A stretch of DNA of 64,000 nucleotides, taken from assembly GCA_000824805.1 (NCBI GenBank), contig CCNA01000007.1:1-64000 (forward strand), written 5' to 3'. The DNA comes from Mesorhizobium sp. SOD10 (GTDB taxonomy: Bacteria; Pseudomonadota; Alphaproteobacteria; Rhizobiales; Rhizobiaceae). The position numbers were made by a program, and so were the translations under genes. The notes below the pieces were generated by a model. The model was not told the DNA's origin, searched no databases, and saw nothing but the letters and a program-made list of their open reading frames with translations. Shown here piece by piece: positions 25,475-36,542 of the stretch (the first letter of the stretch is position 1; each line of letters starts with the position of its first letter).

Positions 25475-26359
25475 TTATTCGAGGAACCCATCTGGCGGTC
25501 CGCTCCCCCACATGTTTGCTGCAAACTGAATGTCCTCCCAGACTTTCCCTTTTTGGGGAAAGTCTTGGTGACTCGGACGGGGCTCAAAGCTTCCAAGTGC
25601 CTCATTCACCTGGTCAAGCTCACAGAACAGTTCGATTATCTGCCCGTCAGGATTGCGGTAATAGATCGAAATATTGTGTCCGATCCCATGACGCACCGGT
25701 CCCCAAACCAGCGGAATGCGATCTCTGGCAAGCCAGTCACAGGCATCGCGTATGTGAGACCAATCGCGCAACTCGAATGCTATGTGGTGCATCTTGCTAT
25801 TGCGACCGGCGACCAGGTTGACCGTGTGGTGATCTGGCCCACATCGCATGAAAGCAAAGAAATCGCCCATCCAGTCACTGACTTTGAACCCGAGGACATC
25901 GCGATAGAAGCCGACGACGCCCTGAACATCGGTCACATTGAACGCAACATGGCCGAGCTTGTTGGGCGATATGCCGCAACGCTGGAAATCCACCCCAGCG
26001 GGAACGGCCTGGACAAATGTTTCGATCCTTGTGCCTTTAGGATCGTAAAACACAATCGCATCCTTGATGGAGGGCTGAGGGTCAGCCTGGCGCTCTGTTT
26101 TCAGCCCATGAGCTCTGATCTGGTTCTCGTATTCGCCAATATCCGCTGTCGGCGGCAACTGGAAACCGAGCGCCTCGCACCTAGCTTCAGAGCCCTCGCG
26201 AAGGACTAGCGAGTGGTGATCGCCGCTCGTCGATAGGTAGGCCACTTTGCCGTCACGTTCGACGAGAGTGAGGCCCAAGATCTTTGTGTAGTGGTCGATC
26301 TGACCTTGCAGGTTGGGCGTCTGGAAGACGGCATAGACGATGCGATTGACATTGACCAT
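25475..26359 (-). CDS. VOC-family extradiol-type ring-cleavage dioxygenase
   Basis: This 294-aa protein has two VOC modules. The second carries the iron ligands expected of type I extradiol dioxygenases: His in KLGHVAFNV, His in KMHHIAFEL and Glu in DGQIIELFCE. Such enzymes open catechol-type rings at the meta position with O2. The start at 26359 follows AAAGGAG. It is 14 bases downstream of the FAH-family hydrolase gene, which fits a meta-cleavage pathway in which the ring-opened product is handled by the hydrolase. The exact catechol (protocatechuate, homoprotocatechuate or another) is unknown. Confidence 0.8.
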   Translation of the reverse strand: MVNVNRIVYAVFQTPNLQGQIDHYTKILGLTLVERDGKVAYLSTSGDHHSLVLREGSEARCEALGFQLPPTADIGEYENQIRAHGLKTERQADPQPSIKDAIVFYDPKGTRIETFVQAVPAGVDFQRCGISPNKLGHVAFNVTDVQGVVGFYRDVLGFKVSDWMGDFFAFMRCGPDHHTVNLVAGRNSKMHHIAFELRDWSHIRDACDWLARDRIPLVWGPVRHGIGHNISIYYRNPDGQIIELFCELDQVNEALGSFEPRPSHQDFPQKGKVWEDIQFAANMWGSGPPDGFLE

Positions 26360-26372
26360 CACACTGCTCCTT

Positions 26373-27251
26373 TCAAACAAATCTGTTGCACAGTGTGCCC
26401 AGTCCTTCGACCGTGACGCTTACTTGATCGCCCGCCTTGAGGAACTCGCGGGGATTGCGCCCGTAGCCGACCCCCGCCGGGGTTCCGGTAGCGATAATGT
26501 CGCCGGGCTCCAGCGTCATCATGCCGGCCAAATGAAGCGTGATATCGGCGACGCCAAAAATCATTCGGCTGGTATTGGATTTCTGCTTGACCACTCCATT
26601 AACGGCAAGCTCGATGCCCAGCGACTGCGGGTCATCTACAAAGCGCGCCGGGGTGATCCACGGGCCTGTCGGTTGGAATTGGTTCCAGCCTTTCTGCATG
26701 ACCCAGTCGATACCCACAGATGGTCGTGAAGCAATCCAGTCGCGGGCAGAAACGTCATTTATGACCGTATAGCCGGCTACGGCCTGCAAGGGGTCACCGC
26801 CATCGCCGGGACCGTAGCGGCGACCAATGACAACCCCGAGCTCGGCCTCCCAATCAACCATGCTTGCACGCGCAGGCAGCCGAATCTCTTCACCGTGAGC
26901 CGCCAGCGCTACCTGGGGCCGCATAAAGCCGTATGGAAACTCAGGTCTTTCGCCCGCAGCCATTTCCTGATTGTGCTCACGGTAATTTGTACCAATGCAA
27001 ATCAGCTTTCTTGGATTGGCAATTGGAGTGCAATAGGAAACGTCAGCTGGATCCGTACCCGGCGCGACCACCCTTGCGCATCGTTCCGCAAGTAGTTCGT
27101 CATATTTGGCCCAGTCGGCAAATATGCTCTCAAGATCCGTTGGAGCTCCCTCCCCCAGAATCTCGGCGAGAGGGTGAACCCGCATACCAACCAATACCAG
27201 TGGCGACAGGCTGCCACCCAAGCGACCGGTTCCAAGCTTGTAGGCAACCAT
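26373..27251 (-). CDS. Fumarylacetoacetate hydrolase-family protein
   Basis: A 292-aa protein with a FAH C-terminal catalytic domain: ICIGTNYREHNQEM, the acidic metal site around DWEAELGVVIG, YTVINDVSARD and EPGDIIATGTPAGVGYG. The family includes 2-hydroxyhepta-2,4-diene-1,7-dioate isomerases and oxo-acid hydratases or decarboxylases of meta-cleavage routes. The start at 27251 follows CAGGAG. It is the first gene of the eight-gene operon with the extradiol dioxygenase, SDR and Liv-type transporter. Confidence 0.85.
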   Translation of the reverse strand: MVAYKLGTGRLGGSLSPLVLVGMRVHPLAEILGEGAPTDLESIFADWAKYDELLAERCARVVAPGTDPADVSYCTPIANPRKLICIGTNYREHNQEMAAGERPEFPYGFMRPQVALAAHGEEIRLPARASMVDWEAELGVVIGRRYGPGDGGDPLQAVAGYTVINDVSARDWIASRPSVGIDWVMQKGWNQFQPTGPWITPARFVDDPQSLGIELAVNGVVKQKSNTSRMIFGVADITLHLAGMMTLEPGDIIATGTPAGVGYGRNPREFLKAGDQVSVTVEGLGTLCNRFV

Positions 27252-27425
27252 AGTTCTAGCTCCTGCCTGCGGCCGGCATGGGCCGTTCTGCACTCCGAGT
27301 AAGGACCGAGATTTCGTTCAATTGGGTTGCATCCATCGCCGGACCGAACGTTTGAGCGGCGCCAAAATGGGCTGTCGAGGGAGGCTCGCCGGCGGAGCCA
27401 GTCGGATCGAAATGCCTGCAATTCA

Positions 27426-27468
27426 TTTGGAAAGATTCCCTAGTTTGGAAATTGCTGATATTTTCCAA
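27426..27468. promoter_or_regulatory. TTGGAAA inverted repeat upstream of the aromatic-uptake operon
   Basis: TTGGAAA at 27445-27451 and TTTCCAA at 27462-27468 form a perfect seven-base inverted repeat with a ten-base spacer. A further TTTGGAAA lies at 27426-27433. The repeat is about 200 bases upstream of the hydrolase start and in AT-rich DNA, as expected for a regulator-binding site. No adjacent regulator gene identifies the protein. Confidence 0.4.
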
Positions 27469-27469
27469 T

Positions 27470-28065
27470 ATACCGCAAACCCGCTTGTGTCAATTTCAAG
27501 CAGGGAAAATTCTCTTAGGTCGAATATGGAAAACGCGAACCACCCGGAGGTCGATGCCGAATTGGGAAACAGTACGGTTGTTGAGAATCGCTAAAGATGT
27601 GGCTCTCGCGGGCTGGCACACGATCGAAGAGGTATGCGTCGAATGATGCGAGCGAGCGCCGCGATCGCGGGATGGGTCCAATTTTCAGGAGAGCGCGGAT
27701 CTTTGTTGCCTGGTGTCTCTTCGATGGGAACTACAGCAGCTTGCTTTGGTATCCTTGCGAGCACCGATCGCGCGCTATGCTGGATTCGGTTCGATTTGGG
27801 AGAGATTGGACAGATGACCGAAAATGATCATCCAACGGCCCGCGCCCAGCGCTCGGTTTCATCGTCGGTCTGCTGGACGAACTGCGCCAGTTGACCGCTT
27901 CGCAGGGGCTTGAACTGTCAGTTATCTCGACGCCGCTTTCATAGAATCCCGCGATGCCATCAGAAGAGAGCGCTCACGCGATCAATCCAAAGACAGTGAT
28001 CCGCGTTGCGGAGGTAATTTAAGCCACTGTCCGCAGCGGTCAAACGGACCAGACTCTCCGGCGCT
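27470..28065. other. Stretch without a clear gene
   Basis: About 600 bases between the hydrolase promoter region and the pccR stop. Short frames occur on both strands. One plus-strand frame around 27850-27960 reads as a plausible peptide (ALGFIVGLLDELRQLTASQG) but has no start codon in frame after the preceding stop, so it may be a gene remnant. Confidence 0.35.
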
Positions 28066-29478
28066 TCAGCAAATCGTATAAGGCAGTTCGCTGCGCCGGT
28101 TATGATCTACTGTGATTTTGCTCTTAAGAGGCGGGATGGCGCGCTGGGTGCAATCCCGCCGCTCACAAATTCGGCATGACACCCCGATGGGGTCGAATGC
28201 CGAACTGTTGGTGAAATCCAGCCGGTCCGCGTAGACGAAATCGCCCGCATAGGAAATCTCGCACCCAAGCGCGATGGCGTAGCGCCGATGAGGAGAGGCA
28301 AACCCGCCCTCGGCCTTGGCCACTTCGGTTGCGATGCTGAGATAGCGGACGCCGTCAGGTGTCTCCGCCAGCTGACAAATCATGCGGCCAGGGGATTCGA
28401 AAGCCTGATGGGCGTTCCACAACGGGCACGCCGCGCCATAGCGCGCGAACTGCAGTTTCGCCGCGCTGTGACGTTTGGTGATGTTTCCCGCACGATCGAT
28501 GCGTGCAAAGAAGACCGGGACGCCCTTCAGACGCGCCCTTTGCAGCGTCGAGAGCCGATGGGCGACCTGCTCGAGGCTTGCACCAAAACGGACTGCCACA
28601 AGGTGGAGGTCGTGCCGCAACTCCTTAGCCGCAACCAAGAAGGTTCGATACGGCAACATCAGCGCTCCAGCGAAGTAGTTCAGAAGGCCAATCCGACAAA
28701 TCTCTGATGCCTCTGCGGTCCGAAAGCGCGCTCGATCAATGATCGCGGAGATCTGCGCCCGTTGCTCCAAGGCGCCAATCTGGAAAGCCAATTGGAAGCT
28801 GCGCGTGGAGGCCGGTGAATAGGGATTCAGGTAGAGCACCCGCGAGGAAGCATCGAAAAGCCTGACCAACCGTTCTCCGCTTCGGGCGCGTGCGACACGG
28901 ACTTTATGGTGCTCCTCCAGGTGCTGCGATAACACGGTGCCCGCATCCCGTTCTGGCAAGTTCAAGGTTCTTGCTAGATGCTCGGCCGCCCGGTCGAGCT
29001 CGTCGATATAATTGTCGACGAAATGGAAGAAATCGCGAACCTCCTCATAGGGCGTAGGCTCAGAGACGGCGTTGTTGCGAACCAACTGATCGTCAAAGCT
29101 GGCAAGCTGCTCGCAGTTCCTGCGATATGCCTGATGGCAGGCAATCAGCGCATGCGCGATCGCCGGCGCGTTTTGAGCGATCAGCTTCAGTTCCTGAACG
29201 CCCGGTGTCAGGCCACCATAGACCGGATCTGCCAGCGTTTCCTTCAGGGCAGACAGCAGCCGGTCGGTGTCACTGCCGCCGATGGTCGAAACATCGACCT
29301 GAAACTTCTCGGCCAATGCAAGAAGCACTGCCGCTGACACGGGCCGCTGGTTGTTTTCGATCTGATTGAGATAACTGGTCGAGATCCCCAACCGCTCGGC
29401 GAACGCGGACTGGGTGGCCTTACTGGCGTCTCGCAACTCGCGCACGCGACGGCCAATGAAAAGCTTAGCATATGCCAT
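28066..29478 (-). CDS. pccR: PccR/ScfR-type regulator of propionyl-CoA carboxylase genes
   Basis: This 470-aa regulator has an N-terminal XRE helix-turn-helix (VRELRDASKATQSAFAERLG, with ISTSYLNQIENNQRPVS), a middle IrrE/M78-like region and the C-terminal ScfR (short-chain fatty acyl regulator) domain ending in the cysteine motif CRICERRDC. In Rhodobacter, PccR of this family activates pccB. Here it diverges from pccB, as expected. The ATG at 29478 is preferred to the TTG at 29484. TGC(A/G)AAT half-sites lie over and behind its start codon, so it probably controls itself and pccBA-mcm in response to propionyl-CoA-derived signals. Confidence 0.88.
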   Translation of the reverse strand: MAYAKLFIGRRVRELRDASKATQSAFAERLGISTSYLNQIENNQRPVSAAVLLALAEKFQVDVSTIGGSDTDRLLSALKETLADPVYGGLTPGVQELKLIAQNAPAIAHALIACHQAYRRNCEQLASFDDQLVRNNAVSEPTPYEEVRDFFHFVDNYIDELDRAAEHLARTLNLPERDAGTVLSQHLEEHHKVRVARARSGERLVRLFDASSRVLYLNPYSPASTRSFQLAFQIGALEQRAQISAIIDRARFRTAEASEICRIGLLNYFAGALMLPYRTFLVAAKELRHDLHLVAVRFGASLEQVAHRLSTLQRARLKGVPVFFARIDRAGNITKRHSAAKLQFARYGAACPLWNAHQAFESPGRMICQLAETPDGVRYLSIATEVAKAEGGFASPHRRYAIALGCEISYAGDFVYADRLDFTNSSAFDPIGVSCRICERRDCTQRAIPPLKSKITVDHNRRSELPYTIC

Positions 29479-29508
29479 TTGCAAATTCGCATTTCTCTAT
29501 TCGCATTT
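29478..29508. promoter_or_regulatory. Candidate PccR operator
   Basis: TTTGCAAA at 29478-29485 is the palindrome type recognised by ScfR proteins such as RamB and PccR. It is followed by two direct copies of ATTCGCATTT (29485-29494 and 29499-29508), each giving a TGCGAAT half-site on the other strand. The cluster touches the pccR start codon and lies about 190 bases before pccB. Confidence 0.55.
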
Positions 29509-29693
29509 TTATACATTCCACAGCCACGCCCGGTCAACGCTTTGACGCAGCACGCCGACAAACTAATGCGAAGCTCAAGTCTCGAGGAGGAGCCAGTGTC
29601 GCCAGCAGCGTGCATCTCAAGCAATGGCCTGCTTGCAGTGGTTGGGCTCTCGACTTCGGCCGAGGATTTTGTTGACGAAAGGTCCGTGCGCTG

Positions 29694-31226
29694 ATGCGAG
29701 CCGTTCTTGAACAACTCGAGGCTCGACGCGAACAGGCCCGTCTGGGAGGCGGTCAGAAGCGCATCGATGCCCAGCACGCAAAAGGTAAGTTGACCGCCAG
29801 GGAGCGTCTGGACGTGCTCCTCGATGAGCGCTCGTTCGAGGAATACGACATGTATGTCACCCACCGCGCCAGCGACTTTGGCATGGCGGCGCATAAGGTC
29901 GCAGGCGATGGCGTGGTGACCGGATGGGGCACCATCAACGGACGGCTCGTCTATGTCTTTTCCCAAGACTTCACCGTGCTTGGGGGATCTTTGTCCGAGA
30001 CCCATGCCGAAAAGATCTGCAAGATAATGGACATGGCGATGCGCAACGGCGCACCCGTGATCGGCCTCAATGATTCCGGCGGCGCTCGCATCCAGGAAGG
30101 CGTCGCCTCGCTTGCCGGCTATGCCGAGGTTTTCAGGCGCAACGTCGAGGCGTCCGGCGTCATCCCACAGATTTCGGCGATCATGGGCCCCTGCGCCGGC
30201 GGCGCCGTCTATTCACCGGCGATGACCGATTTCATCTTCATGGTGCGAGACACCTCCTACATGTTTGTCACCGGCCCGGATGTGGTGAAGACCGTAACCA
30301 ACGAGATCGTCACTGCGGAGGAACTCGGCGGCGCCGGCACGCACACCCAAAAATCGTCCGTGGCCGACGGCGCTTTCAAGAACGATGTCGAGGCGCTGGA
30401 GGCGATCCGCAGGCTGTTCGACTTCCTGCCGCTCAACAATCGCGACAAGCCGCCGGTCAGACCGTTCCACGACGATCCGGCGCGCCTCGAGATGCGGTTG
30501 GACACGCTGGTGCCCGACAGCGCCAACAAGCCCTATGACATGAAGGAGCTGATCCTGGCCATCGCCGACGAAGGCGATTTCTTCGAGATCCAGGCCGCCT
30601 ATGCCAGAAACATCATCACCGGCCTCCTGCGGCTCGAAGGCCAGACCGTCGGCGTCGTCGCCAACCAGCCGATGGTGCTGGCGGGATGCCTCGATATCGA
30701 TTCCAGTCGCAAGGCCGCCCGTTTCGTGCGCTTCTGCGATGCCTTCAACATTCCGTTGCTGACGCTGGTCGACGTGCCGGGTTTCCTGCCGGGCACATCC
30801 CAGGAGTATGGCGGGGTGATCAAGCACGGCGCCAAGCTTCTGTTTGCCTATTCGCAGGCCACCGTGCCGATGGTGACGCTGATCACGCGCAAGGCCTATG
30901 GCGGCGCCTATGACGTGATGGCCTCCAAGCATATCGGCGCGGACGTGAACTATGCCTGGCCGACGGCCGAGATCGCCGTGATGGGAGCCAAGGGCGCGAC
31001 CGAGATCCTTTACCGCTCGGAACTCGCGGACGCGGGCAAGATCGCGGTCAGGACCAGAGAGTACGAGGCACGCTTCGCCAACCCGTTCGTGGCGGCCGAA
31101 CGCGGCTTTATCGACGAGGTGATCATGCCGCATTCCTCGCGCAAGCGCATCGCCCGCGCCTTCGCCGCACTGCGCGGCAAGAACATCGAGCCGCGCTGGA
31201 AGAAGCACGACACCATGCCGCTGTGA
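29694..31226 (+). CDS. pccB: Propionyl-CoA carboxylase beta subunit (carboxyltransferase)
   Basis: The 510-aa protein opens with a PccB-type N-terminus ([22 protein letters not shown]) and contains [21 protein letters not shown] and [20 protein letters not shown], the two acyl-CoA carboxyltransferase oxyanion regions. It transfers the carboxyl group from carboxybiotin on PccA to propionyl-CoA, forming (S)-methylmalonyl-CoA. It is the first gene after the divergent pccR and precedes a small ORF, pccA and mcm. Length is normal for the family. Together the genes channel propionyl-CoA from odd-chain, branched or side-chain oxidation to succinyl-CoA. Confidence 0.95.
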   Translation: MRAVLEQLEARREQARLGGGQKRIDAQHAKGKLTARERLDVLLDERSFEEYDMYVTHRASDFGMAAHKVAGDGVVTGWGTINGRLVYVFSQDFTVLGGSLSETHAEKICKIMDMAMRNGAPVIGLNDSGGARIQEGVASLAGYAEVFRRNVEASGVIPQISAIMGPCAGGAVYSPAMTDFIFMVRDTSYMFVTGPDVVKTVTNEIVTAEELGGAGTHTQKSSVADGAFKNDVEALEAIRRLFDFLPLNNRDKPPVRPFHDDPARLEMRLDTLVPDSANKPYDMKELILAIADEGDFFEIQAAYARNIITGLLRLEGQTVGVVANQPMVLAGCLDIDSSRKAARFVRFCDAFNIPLLTLVDVPGFLPGTSQEYGGVIKHGAKLLFAYSQATVPMVTLITRKAYGGAYDVMASKHIGADVNYAWPTAEIAVMGAKGATEILYRSELADAGKIAVRTREYEARFANPFVAAERGFIDEVIMPHSSRKRIARAFAALRGKNIEPRWKKHDTMPL

Positions 31227-31232
31227 GGGTTC

Positions 31233-31412
31233 ATGTGCACGCAGGTCCGGATTGACGGAATCCTCTGTTCGACCTCGCGGCAGCTGGCCGCCTGGCTTAG
31301 CCGAGAAGGACTTGGCGCCGAAAGGCTCCTCGAATGGGTGGATCGGCATGGCGAGATGGAGTGGTGCCTGTGCGTGATCGACGTGCCGAGGACGTGGGGC
31401 GCTCGGCGCTAA
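31233..31412 (+). CDS. Small conserved-position ORF between pccB and pccA
   Basis: A 59-codon frame starts at ATG 31233 (MCTQVRIDGILCSTSRQLAA) and ends with a TAA at 31410-31412. It fills nearly the whole gap between pccB and pccA with pccB-like codon use and many G/C third positions. The peptide has four cysteines and several tryptophans. I do not recognise a family. Its start is only seven bases after the pccB stop, which suggests coupled translation. Confidence 0.5.
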   Translation: MCTQVRIDGILCSTSRQLAAWLSREGLGAERLLEWVDRHGEMEWCLCVIDVPRTWGARR

Positions 31413-31458
31413 AATGGACGCGCAAAGGCCAATCGGAAATGTTTGTGGTCGATCCGTA

Positions 31459-33461
<2,003 letters not shown>

Positions 33462-33462
<1 letters not shown>

Positions 33463-35597
33463 TGGCCGACGAGCTCGAGCAGTGGCGCGCCCTTGCCGAG
33501 AGGGAGCTCAAGGCCGACCCGGACACGCTCACCTGTCGCACGCCTGAAGGCATCGCGGTCAAGCCCCTCTACACGTCACGGGATCTCGAGGGGATCGACT
33601 ATCTTGGCGGCTTGCCGGGGCAAAAGCCGTTCCTGCGCGGCCCGCGCGCAACCATGTATGCTGGCCGGCCATGGACCATCCGGCAATATGCCGGCTTCTC
33701 GACGGCGGAAGCCTCCAGCGCTTTCTACCGCAAGGCGCTCGCCGCCGGCCAGCAAGGCGTGTCGGTCGCCTTCGACCTTGCCACCCATCGCGGCTATGAC
33801 AGCGATCACCCGCGCGTCGAGGGCGATGTCGGCAAGGCGGGCGTGGCGATCGATTCCGTCGAGGACATGAAGATCCTGTTCGACGGCATTCCGCTCGACG
33901 AGATATCGGTGTCGATGACTATGAACGGCGCGGTGATCCCGATCCTCGCTAGCTTCATCGTCGCCGGCGAGGAGCAAGGTGTGCCGCGGACGCAGCTCTC
34001 AGGCACGATCCAGAACGACATCCTCAAGGAGTTCATGGTCCGCAACACCTACATCTACCCGCCGGGACCCTCGATGCGGATCGTCGCCGACATCATCGAA
34101 TTCACGGCGAAGGAGATGCCGAAGTTCAACTCGATCTCGATCTCCGGCTACCATATGCAGGAGGCGGGAGCGACGCTGGTGCAGGAGCTCGCCTTCACGC
34201 TGGCCGACGGGCGCGAATATGTCCGCGCGGCGCTGAAGAAAGGGCTCGATGTCGACGATTTCGCCGGCCGGCTGTCCTTCTTCTTCGCCATTGGCATGAA
34301 CTTCTTCATGGAGGCGGCCAAGCTGCGCGCGGCGCGGCTTCTGTGGACGCGAATCATGGAGGAGTTCCAGCCGAAGAAGGCTTCCTCGCTCATGCTGCGC
34401 ACCCACTGCCAGACGTCCGGCGTGTCGCTGCAGGAGCAGGACCCCTACAACAACATCGTGCGCACCGCCTTCGAGGCGATGAGCGCGGTGCTTGGCGGCA
34501 CGCAGAGCCTGCACACCAATTCCTTCGACGAGGCGATCGCGCTGCCGACCGAGTTTTCGTCCCGCATCGCGCGCAACACGCAGTTGATCCTCCAGCACGA
34601 GACGGGCGTGACGAAGGTGGTCGATCCGCTGGCCGGCTCCTACTATGTCGAGAGCCTGACCAAGGAGCTGGCCGACGCCGCCTGGACACTGATCGAGGAG
34701 GTCGAGGCCATGGGCGGCATGACCAAGGCCGTCCATGAAGGGCTGCCGAAGCGCATGATCGAGGAAGCCGCGACCCGCAGGCAGGCGGCGATCGACCGCG
34801 GCGACGAGGTGATCGTCGGCGTCAACCGGTACAGGCTCGAAGAGGAAGCGCAGCTCGACATCCTCGACATCGACAACAAGGCGGTACGGGCGGCGCAGAT
34901 CGCCCGCATCGAAATGGTGAGGCGCCAGCGAGATCCCGCAAAGGTCGCTGAAGCCCTGTCCGCGCTGGGCGACGTCGCCCGCTCCCGCGAGGGCAATATC
35001 CTGGCGAGCGCCGTCGAGGCCGCCCGCGCCCGCGCAACGGTCGGCGAGATATCGGATGTGCTGCGCAAGGTCTTTGGCGACCATGCCGCGGCTCCGAAGG
35101 TGGTGCGCAAGGTCTATGACGCCGCGTATCGTGGGGAGCCGGAATACGAGATGCTGGTGAAACGCCTCGAAGCCCTGCGGGCCGCCCTGGGAGAGGCTCC
35201 CAGGATACTGGTGGCCAAGCTCGGCCAGGACGGCCATGACCGCGGCGCCAAGGTCATCGCCTCGGCCTTTGGCGACATCGGCTTCGACGTCATCGCCGGG
35301 CCGCTGTTCCAGACGCCGCAGGAAGCGGCGAACCTTGCGGCGAAGCTGAAGGTCCATCTTGTGGGCATGTCTTCGCTGGCGGCCGGCCACAAGACCCTGG
35401 CGCCGCAACTGGTCAAGGCGCTCAAGGCAAAGGGCGCCTCGGACGCCATCGTGGTGGTCGGCGGCGTAGTACCACGCCAGGATTACCAATTCCTGATGGA
35501 GCATGGGGTCTCTGCGGTGTTTGGACCTGGAACCGCTGTCCTGGATGCCGCGCGCGCGGTTCTAGACCTGCTGGAGGGCAAGCGTCGCAACCGGTGA
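33462..35597 (+). CDS. mcm: Methylmalonyl-CoA mutase
   Basis: The 711-aa enzyme has the substrate-binding TIM barrel ([20 protein letters not shown] opening as [39 protein letters not shown]) and a C-terminal cobalamin domain with the B12 motif DGHDRG near residue 590 and VVVGG further on. It converts (R)-methylmalonyl-CoA to succinyl-CoA using adenosylcobalamin. Single-chain length is typical of rhizobia. No methylmalonyl-CoA epimerase or MeaB chaperone gene is next to it. Start ATG overlaps the pccA stop (TGATG), so the genes are translationally coupled. Confidence 0.95.
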
Positions 35598-36542
35598 GTT
35601 ACGCCTGCCGTGCTGCGAGGGATATGGTTCTCAGCCGCATCGAAGCAAGAATGAACCCGTGGAGAGACGGCCTGACTAGTCCTGGCAGAACGGATCGGTC
35701 ACGTGAAAATCACAGAATCTATGAGAGCGAGAGGCCAAGTGCTGTCCCGATGATACCCGACGCAACACCCGCGGCCGTGCTTCCGATGCAATGGCTCCTT
35801 CCGGGCCTTGACTGAGAAAGGTGAGGTGATCCTCAGTTTCCACGCCCTGCACGTTGAAACCAGTGAGTTGAAAATCGTTGCCGATACATGCGTCGGCACC
35901 CACAAGCAAAGGGGCGAAATAACCGGTATGCACATGCAACACGGGCAATTCCTGGAGCTTTTCGAAAAGATCGGCTGCCGGCCCTAAGAGGTCGACGTGG
36001 TCCTTTGCGCTCCTCATGTGGGCGGAACACGTTAAATGGCAACCCACTTTCCCCACCCACTCTACCTCTTCCGCCGGGCGGAATACGAGCACTGGAACAA
36101 GGAGGTGGAAAGCACTTGGAAAGCTTCGAAAAGTTTATCATCGAGGACCCTCTCGGTGATCCTGGCATCCCGTCGAGCGGGATCGGTCGACTTCATTGAG
36201 ACGGACCGGTCATGTCGCCCGAGGGCCACTCCCAGGCACGTGAACGTGGCGAATACGTCGGCCAGCCAGAACGGGTTTAATCCCGGGGACGTCGTGCACC
36301 ACCCCTACCGGCTCGCGCATCCTGTTGGCCACTGTGATCCACTATTCGGCCGAGGGTAGGGAAGCGAGTTAGCTTGAACCTTTTAGCGAGTTCATCCAAC
36401 CTATCCAGGGCTACCGCGTGTGGCCGGGCCACTCGCGCATCGTGCTCGAAGCGAAAGGTCTTTAACAAAAGAGTGGCTGCCGGCAAACTGGATTTGACGG
36501 CAGCCAAGTTGCCTTGGGAGGCTTTTCCGGCGATTTGCGGTT
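35598..36542. other. Long stretch without a clear gene
   Basis: About 945 bases between mcm and the GMC oxidoreductase stop. A minus-strand frame from 36092 to 35676 reads moderately protein-like (it includes LQELPVLHVHTGYFAPLLVG) but has no recognisable family, start context or neighbours. The G+C drops compared with mcm. It may contain gene remnants and marks the edge of the high-G+C block. Confidence 0.35.
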
